From assembly GCA_949840805.1 (NCBI GenBank), contig CATKXR010000004.1, positions 62,001-126,000 on the forward strand: a DNA stretch of 64,000 bases, given 5' to 3'. The position numbers and the translations under genes are program-made. The DNA comes from an uncultured Lachnospiraceae bacterium (GTDB lineage Bacteria > Bacillota > Clostridia > Lachnospirales > Lachnospiraceae). The notes under the pieces were generated by a model. That model did not search any database and was not told where the DNA came from. It worked only from the letters and a program-made list of their open reading frames with translations. Below are positions 16,797 to 26,404 of this stretch, piece by piece (position 1 is the stretch's first letter; every line of letters starts with the position of its first letter).

Positions 16797-17744
16797 TTAA
16801 AGATGCTGGTCAGAGGAAAGCGGATTCCAGTATGCGGAAGCCAGCTCAATAAAATACCGGGCCGGTTTTGGCAGATAGGAGCCTTTCCGGTAGGAAGCCA
16901 CAATATCCCAGGTGGGATGTTCCGCGAGGGAAAAGCAGGCAAGGCATTTATCCGGCTTTTGCAGGTAATAGGCGGGGATGAGGCCGCAGCAAAGGCAGCT
17001 GCGGATCATAGTCAGGATGGTGGCATTGCTGGCAGTTTCAAACAGGACATTGGGCAGGAATCCGGCCCGGGTAAACAGCCGGTCGATGAGCTGGCGGATG
17101 GTGGATTCCTTGTACATAAGGACGAACGGTTCATATTGCAGCAGGCGGATGTCCAGTTCGGGAAAGGGAAGGCAGGAGTCTTCCCCTGTGGACTCGCAGG
17201 GCTGGTATTTTGCGCAGACAGGATGGCCGCTTGGGACTACCAGGAAGATTTCTTCTGTGGACAGAAGGATATATTCATCGTCTGTCCGGTGCTCGCTGCA
17301 GAGTGTCTGGAATCCTAAGTCCAATTCGCCTTTGGCGATCATCGCCTGCTGTCGGCGGACGCTGAGTTCGGAAGGTTCCACCGTGATATCAGGATATTTC
17401 TGATGAAATCGGGGATATACATAAGAAAACATGGAAGTGCCTCGTCCCGGGGTAAAGGCCAGGGAAAGGGTGCCTTTTTGCTTGGACGCCATATCGCCTA
17501 AACGTTTGTAAGTCTCCTGCTTGATCTGCAGCATTTTTCTGGCATTTTCCAGATAGATTTTCCCGGCTTCGGTGGGATGGCAGTTGGAACGTGAACGGTA
17601 GAACAACTGAAGGCCAAGTTCCCGTTCCAGGCGCAGAAGCTGCTGGTTCAAAGCCGGCTGGGTCAGGTGAAGCTTTTCCGCGGCCCGGGTGATATTGTGT
17701 TCTTCGGCGATTTTTAGAATGTATTCGATTTGTTTCGTATCCAT
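16797..17744 (-). CDS. LysR-family transcriptional regulator, divergent from garD
   Basis: The 315-residue protein has an N-terminal winged helix-turn-helix (start MDTKQIEYILKIAEEHNITR, recognition part LTQPALNQQLLRLERELG). A LysR substrate-binding domain follows (TLSLAFTPGRGTSMF, GELDLGFQTL). It is divergent from garD across a 205-base gap, the normal layout for a LysR activator and its target. The effector is probably a hexarate or a pathway intermediate. It is closely related to the regulator at 19474-20451, with near-identical N-termini, so the two flank garD as a pair. Confidence 0.9.
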   Translation of the reverse strand: MDTKQIEYILKIAEEHNITRAAEKLHLTQPALNQQLLRLERELGLQLFYRSRSNCHPTEAGKIYLENARKMLQIKQETYKRLGDMASKQKGTLSLAFTPGRGTSMFSYVYPRFHQKYPDITVEPSELSVRRQQAMIAKGELDLGFQTLCSEHRTDDEYILLSTEEIFLVVPSGHPVCAKYQPCESTGEDSCLPFPELDIRLLQYEPFVLMYKESTIRQLIDRLFTRAGFLPNVLFETASNATILTMIRSCLCCGLIPAYYLQKPDKCLACFSLAEHPTWDIVASYRKGSYLPKPARYFIELASAYWNPLSSDQHL

Positions 17745-17892
17745 AAGGCGGCGCCTCCGTAAGTTTTATGTGATATGCCTGCATTGTGGCGGCCGGAATC
17801 CCCAGATCCGGCTTATGGATATTATAAAATAAAAAATTTGTCTTTACAACGGTTCTCTAAAATAAAGTTTGTAATGTCTAATAATTATCAAT

Positions 17893-17921
17893 TTTACATC
17901 TGCTGCCAATACAGGTACAAT
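17893..17921 (+). promoter_or_regulatory. Probable garD promoter
   Basis: TTTACA, a 17-base spacer and TACAAT precede an AGGAGGAG ribosome site and the garD ATG at 17950. The leader is short. LysR binding sites (T-N11-A type) are expected upstream, in the AT-rich 17820-17890 stretch, but none was singled out. Confidence 0.6.
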
Positions 17922-17949
17922 AAGTATAACAAAATAGAGGAGGAGATGT

Positions 17950-19470
17950 ATGGCAAGACGGAAATATGTCAAGATCAAGGATCAGGATAATGTAGTGGTG
18001 GTGGTGCAGGATACGCCAAAGGGGACAGAACTTATGGAGGGACTCGTCACCGGCCAGGACGTTCCCCAGGCTCATAAAGTGGCCCTGGCAGACATTCCGG
18101 CCGGGGGAGAGATTGTCCGTTACGGCGTGGTTCTGGGATATGCCATCCATGACATTAAGAAAGGGGACTGGATCAACGAGCACATGCTGGAGCTGCCGGA
18201 GAGCCCGTCTGTGGATAACATGGAGTATGGCACGAACCTGGTGCCGTTTGAGGAACTGCCTATGCCGACCCGCACCACCTGGATGGGATATAAGAACGCG
18301 GAAGGCCCTGCGGGGACCAGGAACCTGCTGGGGATCGTGACCACTGTCCAGTGTGCCGCCGGCGTGCTGAAAGTGGCGGTGGAGCGTATTAAAAAGGAAT
18401 TGCTCCCCAAGTATCCCAACGTGGACGGGGTGGTGGCGGTGACTCATCCTTATGGATGCGGAGTGGCTATAAATGCCCCTATGGCGGTTATCCCCATTCG
18501 GGCGATCACCAATGTGATCCGCCATCCTAATTTTGGCGGTGAGATTATGGTCGTGGGGCTGGGATGTGAGAAGCTGACCTATGACCGGGTGCTGCCGCCG
18601 GAAGATATCAATTCGGAAAATGTGCTGACTTTGCAGGATTATGCCGGCCATGACGCGATGATGAACGCGATTCTTGAAATGGCGGACAAAAAGCTTCAAA
18701 GGTTGAACAAAAGGACGCGGGAAGAGCTTCCTTTAAGCGAACTCCTGGTGGGAATGCAGTGCGGCGGAAGCGATGCCTTTTCGGGTGTGTCGGCCAATCC
18801 CAGCGCCGGTTTTGCCGCAGATATGATTGTCCGCGGCGGCGGTACGGTGATGTTTTCGGAAGTCACGGAGGTAAGGGACGGCGTACATATGCTGGCAGCC
18901 AGATGCCCGGATGCCCGGACACGTGACCGGCTGGCAGAGGAAATGAAATGGTATGACGATTATCTGGCACAGGGCGGAGTGGGCCGTGACGCCAATCCCA
19001 CGCCGGGCAACAAAAAAGGCGGCCTTGCAAACATCGTGGAAAAGGCCATGGGAAGCATTGCCAAAAGCGGTACAAGCCAGATCGTGGAGGTGCTGTCGCC
19101 GGCTCAGAAGCCGACAAAGCATGGCCTGATCTATGCGGCGACCCCGGCCAGCGACATCGTATGCGGACCAAGCCAGGTGGCCAGCGGAATCGGCCTGCAG
19201 GTATTCATGACCGGAAGAGGGACTCCCTACGGCCTGGATATCAGCCCGGTGATCAAGGTCTGCAGCCGCAATGAGATGAAGGACCACTGGTTTGACCTGA
19301 TCGATATTTCAGCCGGAGATGTGGCTACCGGTGAAAAGACCATCGCGGAGGTGGGAACGGAAATTTTTGAGTTTATACTGGCAGTGGCCAGCGGCGAGGC
19401 GGAGCCGTACAGTGACAAACATGGCTTCCACAACGATATGTGCATCTTCAACCCGGCGCCCATAACCTGA
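17950..19470 (+). CDS. garD: Galactarate dehydratase
   Basis: The 506-residue protein reads almost colinearly with the remembered E. coli GarD sequence: HKVALADIPAGGEIVRYG, YGCGVAINAP, NPNFGGE-like and VVGLGCEKL segments, MQCGGSDAFSGVSANPSAGF, TVMFSEVTEVRDG, ANPTPGNKKGGLANIVEKA, GLIYAATPASDIVCG, and a C-terminal FNPAPIT. It has the SAF-like N-terminal and UxaA-type C-terminal parts. It removes water from galactarate to give 5-keto-4-deoxy-D-glucarate in the cytosol. The altronate dehydratase UxaA is the nearest relative but lacks several of these stretches. The gene is divergent from one LysR gene and ends 3 bases before the stop of the other. Confidence 0.95.
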   Translation: MARRKYVKIKDQDNVVVVVQDTPKGTELMEGLVTGQDVPQAHKVALADIPAGGEIVRYGVVLGYAIHDIKKGDWINEHMLELPESPSVDNMEYGTNLVPFEELPMPTRTTWMGYKNAEGPAGTRNLLGIVTTVQCAAGVLKVAVERIKKELLPKYPNVDGVVAVTHPYGCGVAINAPMAVIPIRAITNVIRHPNFGGEIMVVGLGCEKLTYDRVLPPEDINSENVLTLQDYAGHDAMMNAILEMADKKLQRLNKRTREELPLSELLVGMQCGGSDAFSGVSANPSAGFAADMIVRGGGTVMFSEVTEVRDGVHMLAARCPDARTRDRLAEEMKWYDDYLAQGGVGRDANPTPGNKKGGLANIVEKAMGSIAKSGTSQIVEVLSPAQKPTKHGLIYAATPASDIVCGPSQVASGIGLQVFMTGRGTPYGLDISPVIKVCSRNEMKDHWFDLIDISAGDVATGEKTIAEVGTEIFEFILAVASGEAEPYSDKHGFHNDMCIFNPAPIT

Positions 19471-19473
19471 ATT

Positions 19474-20451
19474 TTATTCAGGCATGGCGGTTATGGCAGG
19501 GACATCTGCATCTTCAGGATTCAGCCGGTTCGGACGGTCAAAGGGATTGCTGCTCCAGTGTTCTTTTACCATGTCGATAAAGAGTCGGGCAGGCCTGCTT
19601 AAGTAAGCGTTCCGCTTGTAGCTGGCGGCGACATGCCAGCTTGGATGGTTTGGCAGTTGAAAAAAGGCAATATCGGCTGTCCGGTTCTGTGCATAGTAGG
19701 ATGGCACCAGGCCGCAGCAGAGGTTGGTCTGCACCATATAAATAATGGTATTGTTGTTGCGGGTCTCGAACAGGATATTGGGGGCAAATCCGGCCTGTTT
19801 GAATATATCATTGGCCAGGGAGCGCATGGTGGAGTCCTTGCCAAGAAGGACGAAGGGTTCGTACCGCACATGTTTTATGTCCATGACAGCCAACGGCTCT
19901 CCCGGCGGCGCGGCATAAGCGCCTAAGGGATGGCCGGAGGGAACGGCCAGGAGGATCTCCTCCGTCACCAGAATGATATATTCGTCGTTCGTGTGGTCTT
20001 CCTGCCGCAGTGTCAGAAAAGCTATATCCAGGCCGTCGTCGCTGATCATCTGCTGTAGTTCATGTACGCTTTTTTCCACAGGTTCCACGGTGATATCCGG
20101 GTATTTTTGGTGAAAGGCCGGATAGACAGAGGTAAACATATTAATCCCCCGCCCGGGCGTAAAGCCGATGGAGAGCTGCCCTCTCCGGGTATTGGCAATA
20201 TCGCTGATCTGATTGTAAGTATCCTTTTTCAGGCGCAGGATCTCACGGGCATTGTGCAGATAAATCTCACCTGCCCTGGTAGGCCTCCAATTGACCCGGG
20301 AGCGGTGAAAAAGAGGGGTGCCAAGCTCCTTTTCCAGCTTGAGAAGCTGCTGGTTTAAGGCTGACTGGGTGATGAAAAGCTTGTCGGCTGCTCTGGTGAT
20401 ATTGTTTTCTTCGGCGATTTTGAGGATATACTCAATCTGCTTGGTATCCAT
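19474..20451 (-). CDS. LysR-family transcriptional regulator, paralogue of the one at 16797-17744
   Basis: The 325-residue regulator starts MDTKQIEYILKIAEENNITR, nearly identical to its neighbour. The start at 20451 is chosen because it aligns with that paralogue and follows AAAGGAACTT. A LysR effector domain follows (GQLSIGFTPGRGINMF, DDGLDIAFLTL). It converges on garD and is upstream of nothing on its own strand except the unknown gene at 20592-21458, whose transcript would run into it. It probably responds to a hexarate-related effector. A short palindrome lies in its upstream region near 20517-20530 and may be an operator. Confidence 0.9.
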   Translation of the reverse strand: MDTKQIEYILKIAEENNITRAADKLFITQSALNQQLLKLEKELGTPLFHRSRVNWRPTRAGEIYLHNAREILRLKKDTYNQISDIANTRRGQLSIGFTPGRGINMFTSVYPAFHQKYPDITVEPVEKSVHELQQMISDDGLDIAFLTLRQEDHTNDEYIILVTEEILLAVPSGHPLGAYAAPPGEPLAVMDIKHVRYEPFVLLGKDSTMRSLANDIFKQAGFAPNILFETRNNNTIIYMVQTNLCCGLVPSYYAQNRTADIAFFQLPNHPSWHVAASYKRNAYLSRPARLFIDMVKEHWSSNPFDRPNRLNPEDADVPAITAMPE

Positions 20452-20591
20452 AAGTTCCTTTCCGTGGCAAATACTGCACGATCTGTTATTAAAAAAATTA
20501 AGAGAACACAAAAAACAAGTAATTTTACTTCTTGTTTAAAGCATGGTATGATTAAAATATAACAAACAAACGCCATAACTTTTCCGGATCG

Positions 20592-21458
20592 TCAGAGGGT
20601 TTTGGCCAGGTCAAGCAGGTAGAGAAGTTCCGGAAACGGATCAAAATCCAGAAGATCTTTTGCAGGAGCCTGTTTGACGGAAACCGGCCGGGCCAGGAAC
20701 CGTCCGCGGATGAAGACGTCCATCTGGCTGCCCCGGATGCTGACGGCCGTATAACCGGGAGTGTATTCTGTCAGTTTTTTAAGTTCACTGAGAAAGCGGC
20801 CCGGCAGAACCGGGGCAGGCTGAGAAGCAGGGCCATAAAGCACATAACATTTGGACAGCGCTTCGTCAGGAATCGCGTATGGACTGAACAGAGGGGCCGT
20901 TTTAAAAAATTCCATTCGTATGGGGGTGGGGACCGAAGTCTCATGAAGAAGCCGGAGGTTCATGCCGGTGTCTTTGGAAAGTTCTATGTGAGTCCATACC
21001 CCGGAATTGAAATGGATACGTTTTTTCCCTTTTTCCACCAGCTTAAAGTCTTGTGCCAGGGTAGCATCGCATAGGGAAACGGATAATCCGCGCAAACGGC
21101 CGGACAGCTCCCAGCATAGAAGCGGAGTGTCCTGCCCCTGGCAAAAGGGCATAAGGTGGGCGCGGGAAAGGACGTCGGCGGTAATATGGGAGGCTCCCTT
21201 TTCGGCAACTGTGGCCATGCCAAGCTTAGGGCAGAGAGTGTGCTCTAAATTGGCGCAGGTGAAGGCATTTACATATTTTTTTTGCTGCGGGCGCACTACG
21301 GACAGATGGAAGAGTACGGCGGCAGCAAGGGTTCCCAAAGTCAGAAAGTGGTTTTTGAATACAAAGACCAGGGCGGCAGTCAGGATCAGCAGGAGAATCA
21401 ACACCTGCATACGATAACGGCGATACATTTGCTGAAGTTCTGAAATGGAATAATTCAT
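20592..21458 (-). CDS. Unknown protein with two N-terminal membrane segments
   Basis: The 288-residue protein starts at ATG 21458, which follows AAAGGACAAGC; earlier in-frame codons lack a ribosome site. Two hydrophobic stretches at about residues 17-60 form a hairpin, and the remainder is soluble. The general plan resembles DUF3137-type membrane proteins, but this is a weak match by eye. It is divergent from the tctC gene. No link to hexarate use is visible apart from position. Confidence 0.6.
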   Translation of the reverse strand: MNYSISELQQMYRRYRMQVLILLLILTAALVFVFKNHFLTLGTLAAAVLFHLSVVRPQQKKYVNAFTCANLEHTLCPKLGMATVAEKGASHITADVLSRAHLMPFCQGQDTPLLCWELSGRLRGLSVSLCDATLAQDFKLVEKGKKRIHFNSGVWTHIELSKDTGMNLRLLHETSVPTPIRMEFFKTAPLFSPYAIPDEALSKCYVLYGPASQPAPVLPGRFLSELKKLTEYTPGYTAVSIRGSQMDVFIRGRFLARPVSVKQAPAKDLLDFDPFPELLYLLDLAKTL

Positions 21459-21585
21459 AGAGCTTGTCCTTTCTTGAATCGGTATTACTGGGATTATAGC
21501 ACAGGAATCCGTTTTTAGAAACAGGGAGATCACAAAGGTAATTATGTATTACAAATAAAATTTTAATAAGAGGGAGGTTTTTCAC

Positions 21586-22707
21586 ATGAGAAAAACAATC
21601 AAAAAAGTGTTGGCAGTAACAGCAGCATCCGCAATGATCCTGTCTATGGCAGGCTGCGGCAACAATTCTGCCAGTTCCGGCGCGGCAGCGCCGGCAGCGG
21701 GCGGCGGAGAGTCCCAGGCAGCGGCGGCGGCACCGTCCGGCGCAGGCGAGAGCAGCCTGAAAGGACAGAATGTCCGCGTGGTAATCGGTTCTACTTCCAC
21801 TTCCGGCGATTCTTACATGATCGCAGACCTGGTGACTCGTTATTTGAGCGCCGAGATGGGCTTTAACGGCAAAGTTGACGCTATTGGTAACGCGGCTGCC
21901 CTGGATGAGATCAAGAACGGCAAAGGCGATGGCAAACTGGTAATGATGTTCCATGACATGACATTCTTAAGCCAGCTTTTCGGTTCCGTAGACGAGATGT
22001 ATTCCCTGGAGAATATGACCGTCGGACCGCGTATCGGCCAGAACCCGGGCGCCTGCTTCGGTGCGGCGGCTGAAGACAACTTTGCCACCCTGGCTGACGT
22101 GACCAAGTATCTGGAAGAGCATCCGGGAGAGCCGTTGTCCTTTAACATTGAGTCCGGCGCTACGTCTCATCTGGCATTTGTAGCTTATTATCTGTATATC
22201 AAGGATACTCTTGGAGATGACGCGGCAAGCGGAATCAAGGCTATTGTAGGCGGAACTACTGCCGAGAAGCTGCAGAGACTGTGGGACCGCAATGCCGACA
22301 TTATCTACGGCGATACCTCCGCTTTTGAGCAGTATACCCAGGATGGCGTAGAGGCTCAGCTTAAGATGACGATGTTTGGTTCTTGTGGTGAAGTAAGCGG
22401 CATTGAGATCGATTCCATGGCAAAATCCGGTGTTACTTTCAATGGAGAACCTTTTGAGTTCGCAAAAGATTTCTGCATGTACTTCCCGAAAGACATGGAT
22501 GCCAATGTGCTGGCCGAGTATGAGGCTGCCATGAAGAAAGTTACCGAGAACCCGGATTTCCAGGCCGATATGGCGAAGCTGTATTACAATCCGCTGTCTG
22601 CCGACGAGGTTGGCGTGGATGCTTCCAAGGAGTTCATCTACAACAAGCGCGAGATGTGTAAAGAGCTGATTGAGAAGGCTCCGTCCCTGGATGAGCTGGC
22701 TAACTAA
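21586..22707 (+). CDS. tctC: Tripartite tricarboxylate-type transporter, substrate-binding lipoprotein
   Basis: The 373-residue protein has a lipoprotein signal with lipobox LSMAGC, an Ala/Gly-rich linker, and a TctC/Bug-type binding domain (NVRVVIGSTSTSGDSYMIAD). TctC proteins bind a carboxylate outside the cell and hand it to the TctAB membrane pair. The genes for those two follow directly. Position between garD and gudD suggests a hexarate (galactarate or glucarate) as substrate, which is inference. A GAGGGAGG ribosome site supports the start. The product should be more abundant than TctAB because a hairpin terminator lies downstream. Confidence 0.88.
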   Translation: MRKTIKKVLAVTAASAMILSMAGCGNNSASSGAAAPAAGGGESQAAAAAPSGAGESSLKGQNVRVVIGSTSTSGDSYMIADLVTRYLSAEMGFNGKVDAIGNAAALDEIKNGKGDGKLVMMFHDMTFLSQLFGSVDEMYSLENMTVGPRIGQNPGACFGAAAEDNFATLADVTKYLEEHPGEPLSFNIESGATSHLAFVAYYLYIKDTLGDDAASGIKAIVGGTTAEKLQRLWDRNADIIYGDTSAFEQYTQDGVEAQLKMTMFGSCGEVSGIEIDSMAKSGVTFNGEPFEFAKDFCMYFPKDMDANVLAEYEAAMKKVTENPDFQADMAKLYYNPLSADEVGVDASKEFIYNKREMCKELIEKAPSLDELAN

Positions 22708-22785
22708 AGGATCTTTATAAAAGGCGGCTGTTGCGGCAAAAAAAGGCCGCATACAGATGAAAAACAGATTAAGATGTGAAAGATA

Positions 22786-22837
22786 CGCCCTGTATGGCAT
22801 GGCAGTGACATGCCGTGCCGCGCGGGGCGGTTTTTTT
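22786..22837 (+). terminator. Hairpin with U-run between tctC and tctB (attenuating terminator)
   Basis: A stem-loop runs from CGCCC (22786) to GGGCG (22829), with an inner GGCATG/CATGCC stem, and is followed by seven T residues. It lies inside an otherwise obvious operon, so it probably lets only part of the transcript continue into tctBA. This pattern is common after binding-protein genes. Confidence 0.7.
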
Positions 22838-22874
22838 ACTCTGCAGGTCTGGAATACAGGAAAGGGGAAACAAC

Positions 22875-23312
22875 ATGATTAAAGTGGTTTATTCTACACA
22901 GCATTGGATTATGCCTCGTATTGTTATGGTTGTCCTGGCGGTCCTGCTGGTCGCGATCATTGTGACAGAGGGGATGGCACGTGTAAAAAGCGGCGGTTCT
23001 TTCATGGGAAAACCGGGGAAGTTCTTCCGTGATGACTGCGACCATGTGAAGCTTTGGGGGACGCTGGTATTGTTCGCCGCGTATCTGTGGTGCTTAAATG
23101 TGATCGGTTTTACAGTTACCAGCATTGTTTTTGTGTTTCTGTTTAATGTGCTTTATGCAGGGACAGAGAAAAAATCTCTGATCCTGAGCGTGGTGCTGTC
23201 TGTTGCCAGCGCGCTCATCATCAGTGTGCTGTTCGGCGTGGTGTTTAACATTACGCTTCCCAGCGGCATCTGCACCCTGGCATTTCCGCAGTTTGGTTTC
23301 ACACTTTATTAA
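22875..23312 (+). CDS. tctB: Tripartite tricarboxylate-type transporter, small membrane subunit
   Basis: The 145-residue protein has about four hydrophobic segments (first in PRIVMVVLAVLLVAIIV, then KLWGTLVLFAAYLWC and two more). It sits between tctC and tctA, as TctB always does. The start at 22875 follows AGGAAAGGGGAAACAAC; an upstream in-frame ATG lies inside the terminator region. TctB is poorly conserved, so the assignment rests on size, topology and gene order. Confidence 0.88.
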   Translation: MIKVVYSTQHWIMPRIVMVVLAVLLVAIIVTEGMARVKSGGSFMGKPGKFFRDDCDHVKLWGTLVLFAAYLWCLNVIGFTVTSIVFVFLFNVLYAGTEKKSLILSVVLSVASALIISVLFGVVFNITLPSGICTLAFPQFGFTLY

Positions 23313-23331
23313 GAAAGGATGGTAAAACGGT

Positions 23332-24801
23332 ATGGTAGCACATCTTTTAATAGCGGTTTTAGGCGTTGTGGCTGGTATCGTATTCGGTGCCATCCCCGGC
23401 ATGACGGCAACCATGGCAGTGGCCGTGTTCCTGCCGATGACGTATGCCTATGATATGGATACGGCCCTGTTTTTGCTGCTGGGCCTGTATGTGGGCGGTA
23501 TCTCCGGCGGCCTTGTACCGGCGATTCTCATCAATATTCCGGGTACGCCTTCTTCCATTACCACTACCTTTGACGGGTATCCCATGTCAAAGAGGGGAGA
23601 GGGAGAACGAGCATTAAAGATCGGTATTCTGGCCAGCTTTTTAGGCGGAATGATTTCCCTGCTGTGCCTGTGGCTGTTCACCCCGCTTTTAAGCGCGGCG
23701 GCTCTGAAATTCAGCGCGGTTGAGAAGTTTTTGATCATTTTGTTTGCCCTGACGGTTATTGCGGCACTGTCAAAAGGACAGATGCTGCGGGGGATTTTCG
23801 CAGGATTTGGCGGCGTTTTGGTGAGCTTATGCGGCATGTTCAGCGTAAATAACTCCTATCGTATGGTTCCTGCTTTTATGAAGGCGAAAATGCAGGATGG
23901 TTTCCAGCTTCTTCCCGTACTGATCGGCCTGTTCGCTATCGCGCAGATTTTTGAGGAAGCGGAAGAGGGAATGCGCTTTAAGATCGAGAAGGTGGATAAT
24001 GCAGAAGGAAGCGGCGTCACAAAGTTCTCTTTGAAAGATTTTAAAGGCCAGGGCGTGAACGTGATCCGTTCCTCTCTGATCGGTACTTTTATGGGCGTGC
24101 TTCCGGGAGTAGGCGGTTCTGCGGCTTCCATTCTGGCTTATGCCCAGGCTAAGAACTTTTCCAAGCATCCGGAGCTTTTGGGTACCGGTTCTCCCGAGGG
24201 GCTGGTGGCCTCCGAGTCCTCCAACAACGGCCTGACAGGCGGCGCGCTGATCCCTCTTTTGAGCCTTGGCATTCCCGGAGACTCCACGACGGCAGTTTTG
24301 ATTTCTGCGTTTATGCTGCAGGGCATTCAGGTAGGCCCGCTGTTCATTACCCAGAACCCGCACACCTGGAATACGATTTTGGTGGCGCTTCTGGCCTGTA
24401 ACATTATCATGTTTATTGTAATGTTCTATCCGATTAAATGGATCAGCAAGATCATCTACATTCCGCGCCAGCGTCTGTACCCGATCATTATCATGATCTG
24501 CGTGGTCGGGGCCTATGCAACGAAGAACGGCCGTATGTTTGATGCCTGGACTCTGCTGGCCTTTGGGGTAGTCGGGTATATTTTCGGAAAGATCAAGATT
24601 CCGGCCTCCTGTTTCCTGATCGGGTTTATTTTGGGGAAAGACCTGGAAAATTATTTCATTCAGGCTATTTCTGCGGCAAGCGGAAGCCTTACGGTGTTCT
24701 TTACAAGGCCTATCGGATTATTTATCTGGGTTTTGATCATTATCTCGGTGGCTTATGCGATCTGGGATGACCGGAAGAGCAAAAAGAAAGCGGCGCAATA
24801 A
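23332..24801 (+). CDS. tctA: Tripartite tricarboxylate-type transporter, large membrane subunit
   Basis: The 489-residue protein has about twelve membrane segments. TctA family signatures are present: FGAIPGMTATMAVAVFLPMT, GISGGLVPAILINIPGTPSS (typical of the family's repeated G-P motifs), and LLSLGIPGDSTTAVLISAF in the second half. It forms the ion-coupled channel for carboxylate uptake with TctB. It begins 19 bases after tctB. The likely cargo is galactarate/glucarate given the flanking dehydratases; citrate or other carboxylates remain possible. Confidence 0.94.
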   Translation: MVAHLLIAVLGVVAGIVFGAIPGMTATMAVAVFLPMTYAYDMDTALFLLLGLYVGGISGGLVPAILINIPGTPSSITTTFDGYPMSKRGEGERALKIGILASFLGGMISLLCLWLFTPLLSAAALKFSAVEKFLIILFALTVIAALSKGQMLRGIFAGFGGVLVSLCGMFSVNNSYRMVPAFMKAKMQDGFQLLPVLIGLFAIAQIFEEAEEGMRFKIEKVDNAEGSGVTKFSLKDFKGQGVNVIRSSLIGTFMGVLPGVGGSAASILAYAQAKNFSKHPELLGTGSPEGLVASESSNNGLTGGALIPLLSLGIPGDSTTAVLISAFMLQGIQVGPLFITQNPHTWNTILVALLACNIIMFIVMFYPIKWISKIIYIPRQRLYPIIIMICVVGAYATKNGRMFDAWTLLAFGVVGYIFGKIKIPASCFLIGFILGKDLENYFIQAISAASGSLTVFFTRPIGLFIWVLIIISVAYAIWDDRKSKKKAAQ

Positions 24802-24873
24802 AAACGCGCGGAAATAAATTAGAAATATTTAGAGAAACGCAAAAATATCTTACTATATTTAATCGAATTATCG

Positions 24874-24882
24874 TGTTATAAT
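24874..24882 (+). promoter_or_regulatory. Extended -10 promoter before gudD
   Basis: A perfect TATAAT at 24877-24882 is preceded by TGT, the extended -10 element. No good -35 was found. It lies 55 bases before the gudD start, so gudD can be transcribed apart from tctCBA. Confidence 0.55.
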
Positions 24883-24937
24883 AGAATTACAGAGGCAAAA
24901 CGAAGCAAAAACGATTAAATTAAAGGAGGAAGCAGTA

Positions 24938-26293
24938 ATGGGAGTGCCTGTAATTACAAAAATGGAAGTTTATCCAGTAGCGGGAAAGGATTGTATGGAG
25001 CTGAACTTAAGCGGTGCCCATTCTCCGTTTTTTACCAGGAATATCGTGATCCTGCACGCGGATAACGGGGAGACCGGTGTGGGCGAGGTTCCGGGAGGAA
25101 AGAAGATCACGGCGGCTTTGGAAGAGTGTATTCCGATCGTGGAGGGAACCAAGGTTTCCGAATATAAGAGCACGCTTCTGAAAGTGAAGGCGCATCTGGA
25201 TTCCAAAGGTGAAGAGGATGTGCGGGGCAACCAGACGTTTGACCTGCGTACAGGGGTGCATGTAATTACTGCCATCGAGGCTCCGTGCCTGGATCTGTTA
25301 GGCAAGTATTTAGGCGTGCCGGTGTGCGAGCTTTTGGGAGACGGGCAGCAGAGAGATAAGGTGCGTATGTTAGGATACCTGTTCTTTGTTGGGGATCCCA
25401 ACCGCACGGACCTGCCTTATGACCATGAGCCGGATGCGGACTGCGAGTGGTATCGGATCCGCCACGAGGAGGCGCTGACCGCAGACAAGATCGTGGCTTT
25501 TGCCAAAGCTACCCACGAGAAATACGGATTCCAGGACTTCAAGCTGAAAGGCGGCGTTCTGCGGGGCGACAAGGAGATGGAAGTGATCCGGGAGCTGAAG
25601 AAGGCATTTCCCGAGGCGCGCATCGACTTGGACCCCAACGGCGGATGGCTTCTTGAAGAGGCAGTGGAGTATGTGAAAGGAATGAAGGGAATTCTTACAT
25701 ATTGTGAAGATCCCTGCGGCGCCGAGGGTGTGTACTCCGGGCGTGAGATCGTCAGCGAGTTCCGCCGCCGTACCGGATTCCCCACCGCAACCAACATGAT
25801 CGCCACGGACTGGAGGGAGGTAGGCCATTCCCTGGAGTCTCAGGCTGTGGATATCATCCTGGCGGATCCTCATTTCTGGACTATGGCCGGTTCCGTGCGT
25901 GTGGCTCAGATGTGCCATGATTTCGGCTATACGTGGGGCAGCCATTCCAACAACCATTTTGATATCTCCCTTGCCATGTTTACCCAGGTGGGGGCAGCGG
26001 TTCCGGGCGAGTACAACGCGCTGGATACCCACTGGATCTGGCAGGAAGGCTTAGAGAGGCTGACCAAGGAACCGCTTCAGATCGTTGACGGCTGTGTGGA
26101 AGTTCCCAAGAAGCCGGGCCTTGGCATTGAGGTGGATATGGATCAGGTTTTGAAGGCACATAAGCTGTATATGGATAACTGCCTGGGAGGCCGTGATGAT
26201 TCTGTCGGAATGCAGTATCTGATTCCGGGCTGGAAGTTTAATTCCAAGAAACCGTGCCTGGTTCGTGAAGGCAGCGAGTGGAATAAGGATTGA
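24938..26293 (+). CDS. gudD: Glucarate dehydratase
   Basis: The 451-residue enolase-superfamily enzyme is nearly colinear with the remembered E. coli GudD sequence: [66 protein letters not shown] and [16 protein letters not shown]. Catalytic and metal residues are visible: K202 and K204 (DFKLKGG), D232 (LDPNGG), E257/E263 (EDPCGAEG), N286, and H336. It dehydrates D-glucarate (and L-idarate) to 5-keto-4-deoxy-D-glucarate, the same product as GarD. An AAAGGAGGAAGC ribosome site supports the start. Confidence 0.97.
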   Translation: MGVPVITKMEVYPVAGKDCMELNLSGAHSPFFTRNIVILHADNGETGVGEVPGGKKITAALEECIPIVEGTKVSEYKSTLLKVKAHLDSKGEEDVRGNQTFDLRTGVHVITAIEAPCLDLLGKYLGVPVCELLGDGQQRDKVRMLGYLFFVGDPNRTDLPYDHEPDADCEWYRIRHEEALTADKIVAFAKATHEKYGFQDFKLKGGVLRGDKEMEVIRELKKAFPEARIDLDPNGGWLLEEAVEYVKGMKGILTYCEDPCGAEGVYSGREIVSEFRRRTGFPTATNMIATDWREVGHSLESQAVDIILADPHFWTMAGSVRVAQMCHDFGYTWGSHSNNHFDISLAMFTQVGAAVPGEYNALDTHWIWQEGLERLTKEPLQIVDGCVEVPKKPGLGIEVDMDQVLKAHKLYMDNCLGGRDDSVGMQYLIPGWKFNSKKPCLVREGSEWNKD

Positions 26294-26307
26294 TCCTGAC
26301 ACAGAGG

Positions 26308-26341
26308 AAAGGGCAGACTCGAGAAAAGGGCTGCCCTTTTC
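26308..26341 (+). terminator. Possible terminator after gudD
   Basis: AAAGGGCAG (26308-26316) pairs with CTGCCCTTT (26331-26339), followed by a short T/C run. The U-tract is weak, so readthrough into the next gene is likely. Confidence 0.45.
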
Positions 26342-26404
26342 TGATATTATGGTTTGTATTATATGTCCGTGCGGATAAAGGTATGAAGAGAAAGGGGAAA
26401 GATC

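Noticed and set aside
17878-18699. 273-residue minus-strand frame over the garD start
   Set aside because: It is antisense to a clear garD and covers its promoter; the composition is that of a shadow.
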